A stretch of DNA of 46,578 nucleotides, from positions 1 through 46,578 of the forward strand of contig DGIS01000013.1 of assembly GCA_002386525.1 (NCBI GenBank). Direction: 5' to 3'. The number at the start of each line of letters is the position of its first letter. Position 1 is the stretch's first letter. The notes beneath the pieces are model-generated. The model was not told the DNA's origin. It ran no database searches and saw nothing but the letters and a program-made list of their open reading frames with translations. A program made the position numbers and the translations under genes. Positions 34,098 through 42,289 of this stretch are shown piece by piece. The DNA is from Sphingobacterium sp. UBA4616 (GTDB taxonomy: Bacteria > Bacteroidota > Bacteroidia > Sphingobacteriales > Sphingobacteriaceae).

Positions 34098-35177
34098 ATG
34101 ATGAAGAAAATTCGCGTAGGACTTATTGGTTTTGGAATTTCAGGCCAAGTTTTTCATGCCCCCGTGATGCGTTCGATTGTGGAACTGGATCTTGTAAAGG
34201 TGACAGCGCGCAAAGCTGATCAGCAGAGTTTGCTTAAGGAACGCTATCCGCAGGCGGAAATTGCCTTGTCTGCAAATGATATCTTCGATGATCCAACAAT
34301 TGATCTAGTCGTAATCGCAACCTCCAATGAAATGCATTATCCTTTTGCTAAGCGTGCATTGGAAGCAGGAAAACATGTCGTAGTTGAAAAGCCGTTTACA
34401 AATAGCGTGGATCAGGCAGATGAGCTGATTGCGTTGGCAAAGCAGAACAATCTGACCTTGGCTCCCTACCATAATTTAAGATTCAACTCAGACTATCGCA
34501 CAGTTGAAAAAGTAATCAAAAGCGCAAGATTGGGACGGATTGTAAATCTTGAATCTCGCTTTGATCGTTTTCGAAACTACCTGCGACCTAATGCTTGGCG
34601 CGAGGAAAATTTGCCAGGTTCTGGAATATTTTATGACCTAGGACCTCATCTCATCGACCAGGCTTTACAGTTATTTGGAAAGCCGAATGCTGTTTTTGCA
34701 GATTTGGCCATTCAACGAGATCACGCGAAGACTATCGATAATTTCGATTGCCTATTGTACTATGATCAGTTAAGGGTGTCTCTAAAAGGTTCTATGCTTG
34801 CAAAGGAACCTACTCCGCGTTATCGTATATTCGGTATGAATGGAAATTTTGTAAAGCATGGGATTGATCCACAGGAAGCCTTACTGCGTGAAGGTAAATT
34901 CCCAGATGAAGATCCCGATTGGGGAAGAGAGGATCCAAGCCTATATGGTAAATTGAATATTGTAGAAGCAGGTAAAGATATTGAAGAAATTATTCCTTCA
35001 GAAGTTGGTTCTTACCCCGATTTTTATCAAAATGTTGTCGATAGTATATTAGGGAAAACATCCTTAATTGCATCGCCGGAACAAGCCCGAGACGTTATTA
35101 AAATTATTGAATTAGCATATCAGAGTCAATTGGAGCGGAGGGTGATTTCTGTTGACGACACATTGATTGCTTATTAG
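34098..35177 (+). CDS. Gfo/Idh/MocA family NAD(P)-dependent oxidoreductase
   Basis: Cytosolic oxidoreductase of 359 residues with an N-terminal Rossmann domain (VGLIGFGISGQ, residues 7-17) and the family EKP signature in VVVEKPFT (about 95-101, Lys being catalytic). A C-terminal alpha/beta substrate domain contains the conserved GSGIFYDLGPHLIDQAL. Such enzymes act on sugars and their derivatives, but no substrate can be assigned. It closely follows argS (1 nt) and precedes the HI0933 gene (10 nt). A second ATG lies one codon in. Confidence 0.88.
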   Translation: MMKKIRVGLIGFGISGQVFHAPVMRSIVELDLVKVTARKADQQSLLKERYPQAEIALSANDIFDDPTIDLVVIATSNEMHYPFAKRALEAGKHVVVEKPFTNSVDQADELIALAKQNNLTLAPYHNLRFNSDYRTVEKVIKSARLGRIVNLESRFDRFRNYLRPNAWREENLPGSGIFYDLGPHLIDQALQLFGKPNAVFADLAIQRDHAKTIDNFDCLLYYDQLRVSLKGSMLAKEPTPRYRIFGMNGNFVKHGIDPQEALLREGKFPDEDPDWGREDPSLYGKLNIVEAGKDIEEIIPSEVGSYPDFYQNVVDSILGKTSLIASPEQARDVIKIIELAYQSQLERRVISVDDTLIAY

Positions 35178-35187
35178 ATCTGTTACT

Positions 35188-36384
35188 GTGAGTATAACCT
35201 ACGATGCGATCATTATTGGGGCTGGGGCCTGTGGTTTGATGTGCGCTGCGCAAGCAGGGCTAATCGGAAAGAAGACTTTAGTGATTGAACGAAACGATAA
35301 AGTTGGTGCGAAGATATTGATTTCTGGAGGTGGACGCTGTAATTATACCAATACGGGTACCAGTCCCGCCAATTTTATTTCTGAAAATCCAGATTTTTTA
35401 CACAGTGTATTCAAACAATGGAGCGTGGAGGATACCATTACTTTTTTTGAAGGTTATGGTATTATTGGCCAGGAGAAGACTTTGGGGCAGTTGTTTCCAG
35501 TAACAAATAAAGCAAAAGATATCGTCGCTGTATTTTCTGAAATTTTACAGCACACAGGTCAGCATGTCGCATTAAATACATTGGTGAAGGCTGTAGAAAA
35601 AAAGGACAATGGTTTTGAGGTTGCGGCAGAAAATACAAGAGGTGATGTACGGTATTACGCACATAAATTGATTATTGCTTCTGGGGGTTTACCGGTGCAA
35701 AAGCTTGGTGCTTCAGATTTCGGATTACGTGTAGCGAAACAGTTTGGCCTGAATGTAGTTGGAACCGCTCCAGCATTGGTACCTTTAACCATAACAGGAA
35801 AAGATGCTGATTGGTATAGTTCTTTGGCTGGAAATGCGGTATTCTCAAAGGTATCTGTTGACGGAATGTCTTTTGAAGAAAACATTCTCTTTACGCACTG
35901 GGGATTAAGCGGACCCGCAATTCTTCAAATTTCAAGTTATTGGAGACCCGGAATGGAGATTACAATTGATTTGTTACCTAATTTTAATTTGGAAAATTTG
36001 ATTAAACAGGAGCGCCAATACGGTGGAAAAAGACTTGTCTCCCAATTGTTAAACGATCACTTTACTAGGAAATTGGTCGATGCTCTTGGAAAATTCCTGG
36101 TATTGGATACCAAAATTGCCTCCCTTAGTAAAGCTGATGCGAAATTGATCGTTGATACAATTCATCACTTCAAGGTAAAACCTGCGGGAGATAAGGGTTA
36201 TGATAAAGCTGAGGTCATGCGAGGCGGAGTATCGACAGCGGAACTTCATCCCAAGACGCTCATGTCAAAAAAAGTTAATGGTCTTTATTTCGGAGGAGAA
36301 ACTGTGGATATTACCGGATGGCTGGGCGGTTATAACTTCCAATGGGCTTGGGCTAGTGGTTATGCCATCGCTCAAGATATTTAG
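35188..36384 (+). CDS. HI0933-like NAD(P)/FAD-dependent flavoprotein (BaiN/RdsA family)
   Basis: Flavoprotein of 398 residues. The dinucleotide loop YDAIIIGAGACGLMCAAQAG is at the start, then KVGAKILISGGGRCNYTN (about 43-60), a signature of the HI0933 family, and a C-terminal GGVSTAELHPKTLMSKKVNGLYFGGE block ending in NFQWAWASGYAIAQDI. Members are named BaiN when they reduce bile-acid intermediates; most are of unknown function. The start is taken as GTG at 35188, 10 nt after the previous stop, because a TTG upstream (35167) adds seven unconserved residues. It ends the argS operon. Confidence 0.85.
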   Translation: MSITYDAIIIGAGACGLMCAAQAGLIGKKTLVIERNDKVGAKILISGGGRCNYTNTGTSPANFISENPDFLHSVFKQWSVEDTITFFEGYGIIGQEKTLGQLFPVTNKAKDIVAVFSEILQHTGQHVALNTLVKAVEKKDNGFEVAAENTRGDVRYYAHKLIIASGGLPVQKLGASDFGLRVAKQFGLNVVGTAPALVPLTITGKDADWYSSLAGNAVFSKVSVDGMSFEENILFTHWGLSGPAILQISSYWRPGMEITIDLLPNFNLENLIKQERQYGGKRLVSQLLNDHFTRKLVDALGKFLVLDTKIASLSKADAKLIVDTIHHFKVKPAGDKGYDKAEVMRGGVSTAELHPKTLMSKKVNGLYFGGETVDITGWLGGYNFQWAWASGYAIAQDI

Positions 36385-36490
36385 CCTTTGTGAAGGTGGC
36401 AATTGTTCCCATCTATTCTGGAAAAATCGCCTAACCGGGAGAATGGACTGAAATACTATACATTTTTTAATGCAAATGTCTGTCTACAGA

Positions 36491-37507
36491 TTATTGGGTA
36501 TAGTGTTGTATGGCAGCTCCCAAGCGCTGCTTTATTCGAGTTTGAAGACTTTTTGGTGAGAGCACCTTAACGGATTCGCCAAAACCTAAAATTTCTCTTT
36601 CCAGCTCAAAATTAAGTACAACATCGAGGCGAATCAAAATCGATCCGTCTTCCTTTTTATCCAAAATTTGCTGGGAAGAATGTATGGGTTTTGTTGTCAC
36701 ATAAGGCGCATTTTTTGCATTGACAAGTAATATTACGCGATGTCCACGGTCTTTGTGTGATTTAGTAACGCCAATGGTATCCGAAAAATAGCGTTCAAAA
36801 TCTACACCGCTATATTCTTTATATGAATTTTTGCCCATTTCTTCTACAGAATTTATGCGATCAAGTGCTAGCGTCATCAACCCTTCATTTTTTTTATGAT
36901 GACCAATTAGAAACCACCGATTACGATACTCTTTTAGAAGATAGGGGGAGAAGACAAGGTCTTGCTGTTGTTTCGCTTTGAACGACTGGTAGCTTATGAG
37001 TAGCGGGGTTTTCTCCCGAATGGCTTGATGCAATGGATTGATAAAGGAAAGGCCCTTCAGCAGATTGTTGCTTTCCATTTGTATAATCGATGGCGAGTTG
37101 TCCTTTTTGGTATGGATACTATCTTCGAGCCGTGCAACGATATCGCTCATTTCATCAAAGCTTGAGAAACCGCTCACATGCTTCAACACTTCCACCGCCT
37201 CCTTCATTTTTTGCATATCTCCGACAGAAATAGGAGAATTACTAATGCTGTAATTAGGATCTTCATAGGTATAAAATTTGCGATGCAAAACCACAATAGG
37301 TGCATTGTAGCCGAGCTTATTGCTCCGCATGAGTTGAATGTCGCCTTGTATCGTTCGTTTACTTATTCCATTTTTGATTCCTTCAAATTCATAGAGTGCA
37401 TCTGCGACTTTTTCCATAAGGTCTTCTAACGTCCATTTTCGATGTCGCAAACGGAGACATTGATCAATTGTTCTATAGCGTATAAGCGCGAGTTTATTAA
37501 GTGCCAT
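36491..37507 (-). CDS. WYL-domain transcriptional regulator
   Basis: DNA-binding regulator of 338 residues. An N-terminal helix-turn-helix part (about 1-75: LALIRYRTIDQCLRLRHRKW and GISKRTIQGDIQLMRS) is followed by a helical linker, then a WYL domain (about 155-245). The WYL stretch includes LISYQSFKAKQQQDLVFSPYLL and RNRWFLIG, the WYL-like triad. The C-terminal ARR extension (FELEREILGFGESVKVLSP) matches the usual WCX domain. WYL proteins sense nucleic acids or nucleotides, often in defence or DNA-damage settings. A perfect dyad upstream (37552-37576) may be its operator. No defence genes are next to it. Confidence 0.85.
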   Translation of the reverse strand: MALNKLALIRYRTIDQCLRLRHRKWTLEDLMEKVADALYEFEGIKNGISKRTIQGDIQLMRSNKLGYNAPIVVLHRKFYTYEDPNYSISNSPISVGDMQKMKEAVEVLKHVSGFSSFDEMSDIVARLEDSIHTKKDNSPSIIQMESNNLLKGLSFINPLHQAIREKTPLLISYQSFKAKQQQDLVFSPYLLKEYRNRWFLIGHHKKNEGLMTLALDRINSVEEMGKNSYKEYSGVDFERYFSDTIGVTKSHKDRGHRVILLVNAKNAPYVTTKPIHSSQQILDKKEDGSILIRLDVVLNFELEREILGFGESVKVLSPKSLQTRIKQRLGAAIQHYTQ

Positions 37508-37551
37508 GTTCGATTTCCTTTGGTCAGCTGAAAATACGAAAACTTTCTTTT

Positions 37552-37576
37552 ATCTACGCAATATGGCTGCGTAGAT
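37552..37576. promoter_or_regulatory. perfect 9-bp inverted repeat upstream of the WYL regulator
   Basis: ATCTACGCA (37552-37560) and TGCGTAGAT (37568-37576) face each other across 7 nt. Its near edge is 45 nt from the WYL start codon, a good position for an operator. No T-run follows, which argues against a terminator. Confidence 0.55.
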
Positions 37577-37625
37577 TTTGCAGCACAAGTTAAATAATTT
37601 GTGGTCTTTTCGAAATTGAAAAGAA

Positions 37626-37659
37626 TTTCAGTTTTATCCGAGTAAAATAGCTACTTTTG
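37626..37659 (+). promoter_or_regulatory. promoter of rnpB
   Basis: TTTC (37626-37629), a 22-nt spacer and a perfect -7 TACTTTTG (37652-37659). The expected start coincides with the RNA 5' end near 37663-37666. Confidence 0.65.
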
Positions 37660-37662
37660 CGC

Positions 37663-38041
37663 AGAAGCAAACTGGTTCTATCGCTGCTCTTTTTGAGAGG
37701 AGAGGAAAGTCCGGGCAACATAGAGCGACACGCTTCCTAACGGGAAGGCTGCTATGGAAATAGTAGACAGAAAGTGCCACAGAAAATATACCGCTTTTCG
37801 GAGTAAGGGTGAAAACGTAAGGTAAGAGCTTACGGTCTTGTATGGTGACATGCATTACGGTAAACCTCGTGTGTTGAAAGACCAAATAGGTTGCGAAAAT
37901 CGAAGGCTGCTCGTCTTCTTTCAATGTATTGGAATTCGTAATGGGTAGGTTGATTGAGTTTGTCAGCGATGGCAAATCTAGATAAATGATAGAAATTCCA
38001 CTTCGGTGGTCTACAGAACCCGGCTTACAAGGTTTGCTTCT
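37663..38041 (+). ncRNA. rnpB: RNase P RNA (class A)
   Basis: Catalytic RNA of RNase P, which matures tRNA 5' ends. The P1 stem is AGAAGCAAAC (37663-37672) with GTTTGCTTCT (38032-38041). The conserved core GAGGAAAGTCCGGGC lies near 37697, and the 3' partner ACAGAACCCGGCTTACA near 38013. Intervening stems include TTCCTAACGGGAAGG. Total about 379 nt, typical for Bacteroidetes. The reverse strand is open for 113 codons here but that is not a gene. A T-run follows the P1 stem, so termination is likely here. The 5' and 3' ends are set by P1 and may be off by a few bases. Confidence 0.95.
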
Positions 38042-38110
38042 TTTTCGCTAATTGCCAAAAAAAACTTATATTGATTTTCATAATTGAAAAAATAGCATAA
38101 TTCTCTATTT

Positions 38111-39502
38111 ATGAGTACGATTTTAATCATTGATGATGAGCGCGCCATCAGAAGTTCGTTGCGTGATATCTTGGAATATGAAGATTATACGATTTTAGAT
38201 GTCGACAATGGCCGGGATGGATTAGATATTTTAAAAAAGGAAAAAATAGATCTTGTTCTGTGTGATATCAAGATGAATACGATGGATGGGATGGAAGTGT
38301 TGGCGGATGCCCACCAAAGCAGTCCCGATATTCCCTTCATAATGATCTCCGGACATGGTACGATTGAAACCGCTGTTGAAGCTGCGAAAAAAGGAGCATT
38401 TGACTTTTTAGAAAAGCCACTGGACCTAAATAGGTTATTGATCACGGTTCGTAATGCATTGGATAAAAGTTCCCTAGTCACGGAAACTAAAGTTCTGAAA
38501 CGAAAAGTTAGCAGTTCGAAAACGAAAGATATATTAGGTGAATCTGGGGCTATCAAACGTATTAAGGAAACAATTGACCGTGTTGCACCAACTGAGGCTC
38601 GCGTATTGATTACTGGTGCGAATGGTTCGGGAAAAGAATTGGTTGCGCGTTGGTTACATGAGAAATCAAATCGCGCACAAGGCCCATTAATCGAAGTGAA
38701 CTGTGCGGCAATACCTTCTGAATTAATTGAATCAGAGCTATTTGGTCACGAGAAAGGATCTTTCACATCGGCTATTAAGCAACGTATTGGAAAATTTGAA
38801 CAAGCTAGTGGCGGAACATTGTTTTTAGATGAGATTGGTGATATGAGCCTTTCGGCGCAGGCAAAAGTATTAAGAGCGCTGCAGGAACATAAAATTACGA
38901 GAGTGGGGGGCGATAAAGAAATTGATGTCAATGTACGTGTAGTTGCTGCGACCAATAAGGACTTATTGAAAGAAATTGAAGATGGTAATTTCAGAATGGA
39001 CTTATATCACCGTCTTTCTGTTATATTGATCCATGTACCTGCATTAGTTGATCGCGTTGATGATATTCCTTTATTATCTACTAATTTCTGCGAAGAGATC
39101 TGTATGGAGTACGGAATTCCCGTTAAGGATATCACTACAGCAGCCATGAAAGAGTTAAGCCACCTTCCTTGGACGGGCAATATTCGCGAGTTAAGAAATA
39201 TGATTGAACGTTTAATTATTTTGAGCGACAAGTCTATTACCGACAAAGATGTCATTGCTTTTGCCAATCCTTCGCGCGAACCGGTAAATGGTGTAGCCCA
39301 TGAGAAAGGTACAACAAATTATGGATTAGATATGGACTCCTTTGATTCATTCCAAGATTATAAGGATCATGCTGAGAAAGAATTTATAAAATATAAGTTG
39401 GAAAAAAATAATTGGAACGTCTCCAAGACAGCGGATGATTTAGATATTCAACGTAGTCATCTTTATAGTAAAATAGAAAAGTTCGGTCTGAAAAGAGATT
39501 AA
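38111..39502 (+). CDS. sigma-54-type (NtrC-like) response regulator
   Basis: Response regulator of 463 residues: receiver domain (1-120, phospho-acceptor D52, with D8, D9 and K103-like LEKP), AAA+ domain (about 140-375) and a Fis-type C-terminal helix-turn-helix (NWNVSKTADDLDIQRSHLYSKI). Walker A is GANGSGKE, and the sigma-54 contact loop reads GSFTSA (216-221) where GAFTGA is canonical. GGTLFLDEIGDM is the Walker B and RDxYHRLSV-like block MDLYHRLSV is present. It would activate RpoN promoters. No sensor kinase gene adjoins. Start at 38111 matches the receiver start. Confidence 0.92.
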   Translation: MSTILIIDDERAIRSSLRDILEYEDYTILDVDNGRDGLDILKKEKIDLVLCDIKMNTMDGMEVLADAHQSSPDIPFIMISGHGTIETAVEAAKKGAFDFLEKPLDLNRLLITVRNALDKSSLVTETKVLKRKVSSSKTKDILGESGAIKRIKETIDRVAPTEARVLITGANGSGKELVARWLHEKSNRAQGPLIEVNCAAIPSELIESELFGHEKGSFTSAIKQRIGKFEQASGGTLFLDEIGDMSLSAQAKVLRALQEHKITRVGGDKEIDVNVRVVAATNKDLLKEIEDGNFRMDLYHRLSVILIHVPALVDRVDDIPLLSTNFCEEICMEYGIPVKDITTAAMKELSHLPWTGNIRELRNMIERLIILSDKSITDKDVIAFANPSREPVNGVAHEKGTTNYGLDMDSFDSFQDYKDHAEKEFIKYKLEKNNWNVSKTADDLDIQRSHLYSKIEKFGLKRD

Positions 39503-39570
39503 TAGCCGAATAAATTTTAGTTAGCCATTAGCTGTCCATGATTTTTTAGGGCAAACTGGACAATCGATAC

Positions 39571-39605
39571 AAAAAAAAGAGATTCCTCAAAGAATCTCTT
39601 TTTTT
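39571..39605. terminator. bidirectional terminator between the response regulator and HAD genes
   Basis: AAAAAAAAGAGATTC pairs with GAATCTCTTTTTTT around CTCAAA. T-runs flank both ends. Confidence 0.85.
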
Positions 39606-39647
39606 ATACATCAACAGCAATTTGGGAATTGTGCCGTAAAGTTCTGG

Positions 39648-40313
39648 CTACTGTGTTTTTAGAATAGCTTCAACATTCGCAACTGATATTTCCGTATAAT
39701 TATTGATATAATCATTGCTTGCCGGTAATTCTTCTTTTTTATGCGTTGAAAGTACGGCTACAACTTTCATATTAGCATTTTTAGCTGCAGTAATACCTGA
39801 AAAAGAATCTTCAAAAACGATACAGCGGTCGGTTGAAATTTGAAGATTTTCTGCCGATTTTAGGTAAACTTCAGGATGAGGTTTATGTAATTTCACGTCT
39901 TCGCTGCTTAGTGTGGAAGAGAATAGCTGCCGTATATTCAATTCGTCTAGAATTAAATCCATGTTCTCCCGGGGAGCAGATGTCGCTACAGCAAGCTTAA
40001 AACCTTTCTCTTTTAAGGCTGTTAAAAATTCAATTAACCCCTTGATAGGTGCTACATGGTCTTTGTAAATTACTCTAAAAAGCTGCTCTTTTTCAAATTC
40101 AAGCGTGCGCAGTTCTTCAGGAGAAATTGGACGTTTAAAGAAATGTTGCATAATATAACTATTGTGCTTACCATACATGTGCTGTTCAAATTCCTCCTCT
40201 GTAGCTTGTTGTACATTGTGGTTTTTAAAAAAAGCTCTAAAGGCTTGTGCGTGGAAAGGATTGGTGTGACTTATAACACCGTCCATGTCAAATATCGCTG
40301 CGTATTCTGTCAT
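39648..40313 (-). CDS. HAD-superfamily phosphatase/phosphomutase (beta-phosphoglucomutase-like)
   Basis: Cytosolic HAD hydrolase of 221 residues. Motif I is AIFDMDGVI (D9 nucleophile, D11 acid), motif II VATSAPREN with its serine, motif III K in KLHKPHPEVY and motif IV VFEDSFSGI. The cap (about 20-85) is the helical C1 type of the PGMB/phosphonatase subgroup. Substrate is uncertain: sugar phosphates, nucleotides or phosphoglycolate are possible. A TTG at 40328 starts the frame earlier, but the ATG at 40313 fits the family. Likely single gene. Confidence 0.88.
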   Translation of the reverse strand: MTEYAAIFDMDGVISHTNPFHAQAFRAFFKNHNVQQATEEEFEQHMYGKHNSYIMQHFFKRPISPEELRTLEFEKEQLFRVIYKDHVAPIKGLIEFLTALKEKGFKLAVATSAPRENMDLILDELNIRQLFSSTLSSEDVKLHKPHPEVYLKSAENLQISTDRCIVFEDSFSGITAAKNANMKVVAVLSTHKKEELPASNDYINNYTEISVANVEAILKTQ

Positions 40314-40387
40314 TGGGCTAATATACAATAATTGCCTTGCTCCGGCGGATTACACACATTCATATTCTGGTAAATATTTTCATTTGT

Positions 40388-42289
40388 TTAGAGAAAGCTA
40401 AGGTTAAAACGGCCTCTATCACTACTGCTTACTTCGTTATGAAATTGAAAAAATTCCTCATAATTACTAGCAGGATAGGTCCCTTCAAAAAGCTCCAATT
40501 TTCTGTAGGTGAAGAGTATATTGTCTTTTATTTCTGATCTGAACTCATACTTACCAAACCGTTTTTCAATGATTTTCTTTTCAGGGACTACTGTTTTAAG
40601 TATATTTTCAGGCAGAATAATGCTAATGCTGTCAACATCGGTAAAACCTCTTTCAATAAAAATATCTTCTGTTCTATTTCTGCTTTCAGGAATATTGGAA
40701 TGCGAGTTGAATAAATTAGGCTGGATCAAAAGTTTATTGCCATTTTTCACAGCATAATTTTTAATGAAAATATCCAGGTGCTCTTCAATAAATGGATTAT
40801 CTTCTTTGTGTTCAATATAATTTATTCGGTTGAAATTGATATTGTCTATATTGTAATATTCAGTTAGAAGTTTATTCTTGTCATTATTGCTAGCCAAAAG
40901 TACATCCATATGGTTTGCATATTGAGTTCCGTAGAACTTGGTGTTTAGCGAACCTTGTATATTCCCGTCTTCTGAAAGTTTTAGATCGGCGTAGCGAAGC
41001 TGAAGATTTGTTGAATTTACGTATTTAGGAGTATGCATAATAACTCCACCATTTTCAGTGCAGGCAACGACATCTCTATCGTCGGTAAAATCGCTGAGAA
41101 AACCAAATGGAAGGTTTTGGCTTGTGCATTCTAGCCAAGTTGTATCATTTTTAAACGGAATACATATTATGACGTGATTTCCGTCTTGAGCGTTCGCAAA
41201 GGTTTTATTGAAACTTTCTTTGCGTCTTCCGGCTTCGACGATGCAATAATAGGAAGGGATATTGACGGCCGACAGCATACTTTGCATGTAGTTGACTAGC
41301 GCTTTACAATCGCCATACCCCAGACGGTCTACTTCTGAAGCAGGAAAGGGCTCTAAGCCTCCAATGCCTATCTGAATACTGATATAGCGTGTGTTTTTTT
41401 GTAAGTAATCGTATAGAATTTTTGCTTTATCCTTGTCTGAACTGGCATTTTTGGTCAATGCAATAAATTTTTGTTTGGAGGCTTCGGTTAGGTCTTGTTT
41501 CTTATTTAGCAAATTGTTGGATACCCAGTTACCGAATTCTTTCCAGTCTGAGAAATTTCCTTCTTTCCCGTAGTAAATGAAATTTTTGGGAACAATGAGT
41601 ACATTCGTTTTTTTAAGACTGGAGTTGGGACGATATGATTCTTCCTTTCTTGCCGCTATCTGTTCCACATTCCACGTCTTGCTTTCGGTCTTTTCATTTT
41701 TTTCTTGTTTTGCAGTTCCACTGTAATTCTTTGTTTCTATTCGATAGTCTGTGCCAATTGGTGCGATAAATTGGAAACTGCTTTTTTCTACGGACACATT
41801 GTTGGAGACCTCCGGAGTCCAAGATGGAATGATCAAGTTTTGCTTGCTTCTGACCTCGTATTGATATTCGATGGTATAGGGATAGCTGTGGTAGTTTGGG
41901 ACATATAATTTTACTCGGGAATCGGCAAACATCGTGCTGTTGTCAACAGCGCTAATATCCTTAAAATCTTTCGTTGAAATTTTCTTTTGCAATATGCCCA
42001 TTTCGTTATAGATCGCTCCCTTGATGCTTCTGATCTCAGTGGATTTATCATAATACACCGGAAGCGTGGCATAACGGTCTCCGTTTTTATTGTACACGGT
42101 AATGGCACAAGTTGTCGTGGTGACAACTTGTTCGGGAGATTTTATTTCTACCACAGTTTTATCATTGCGTACAGTCGCTACTGCTCTGCTTTTTAATGTA
42201 CTGGGAATATTAGCAACGTCATAGTTTTCTTGCGCAATCGCAAGGATCGGAAGCAGGATGTATAGTAAGTTGACGAATAGAATTTTCAT
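40388..42289 (-). CDS. DUF3857 / transglutaminase-like domain protein (Cys-His-Glu set)
   Basis: Exported protein of 633 residues: signal peptide (ending AIA-QEN), an N-terminal DUF3857 beta domain, then a transglutaminase-like core. Visible catalytic positions are GYGDCKAL (C328), DGNHVIICIP (H372) and WLECTSQ (E387). The third residue is Glu where the usual core has Asp. A C-terminal beta domain follows. Members are periplasmic and poorly studied. Its ATG overlaps the previous gene's TGA (ATGA, 42286-42289), which suggests translational coupling and a heteromeric product. A 65-nt gap to the next gene (HAD, same strand) shows no clear terminator. Confidence 0.8.
   Translation of the reverse strand: MKILFVNLLYILLPILAIAQENYDVANIPSTLKSRAVATVRNDKTVVEIKSPEQVVTTTTCAITVYNKNGDRYATLPVYYDKSTEIRSIKGAIYNEMGILQKKISTKDFKDISAVDNSTMFADSRVKLYVPNYHSYPYTIEYQYEVRSKQNLIIPSWTPEVSNNVSVEKSSFQFIAPIGTDYRIETKNYSGTAKQEKNEKTESKTWNVEQIAARKEESYRPNSSLKKTNVLIVPKNFIYYGKEGNFSDWKEFGNWVSNNLLNKKQDLTEASKQKFIALTKNASSDKDKAKILYDYLQKNTRYISIQIGIGGLEPFPASEVDRLGYGDCKALVNYMQSMLSAVNIPSYYCIVEAGRRKESFNKTFANAQDGNHVIICIPFKNDTTWLECTSQNLPFGFLSDFTDDRDVVACTENGGVIMHTPKYVNSTNLQLRYADLKLSEDGNIQGSLNTKFYGTQYANHMDVLLASNNDKNKLLTEYYNIDNINFNRINYIEHKEDNPFIEEHLDIFIKNYAVKNGNKLLIQPNLFNSHSNIPESRNRTEDIFIERGFTDVDSISIILPENILKTVVPEKKIIEKRFGKYEFRSEIKDNILFTYRKLELFEGTYPASNYEEFFQFHNEVSSSDRGRFNLSFL

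Noticed and set aside
37634..37975. 113-codon open frame on the reverse strand
   Set aside because: It is antisense to RNase P RNA; the conserved RNA motifs explain the sequence, and the translation has no recognised domain.
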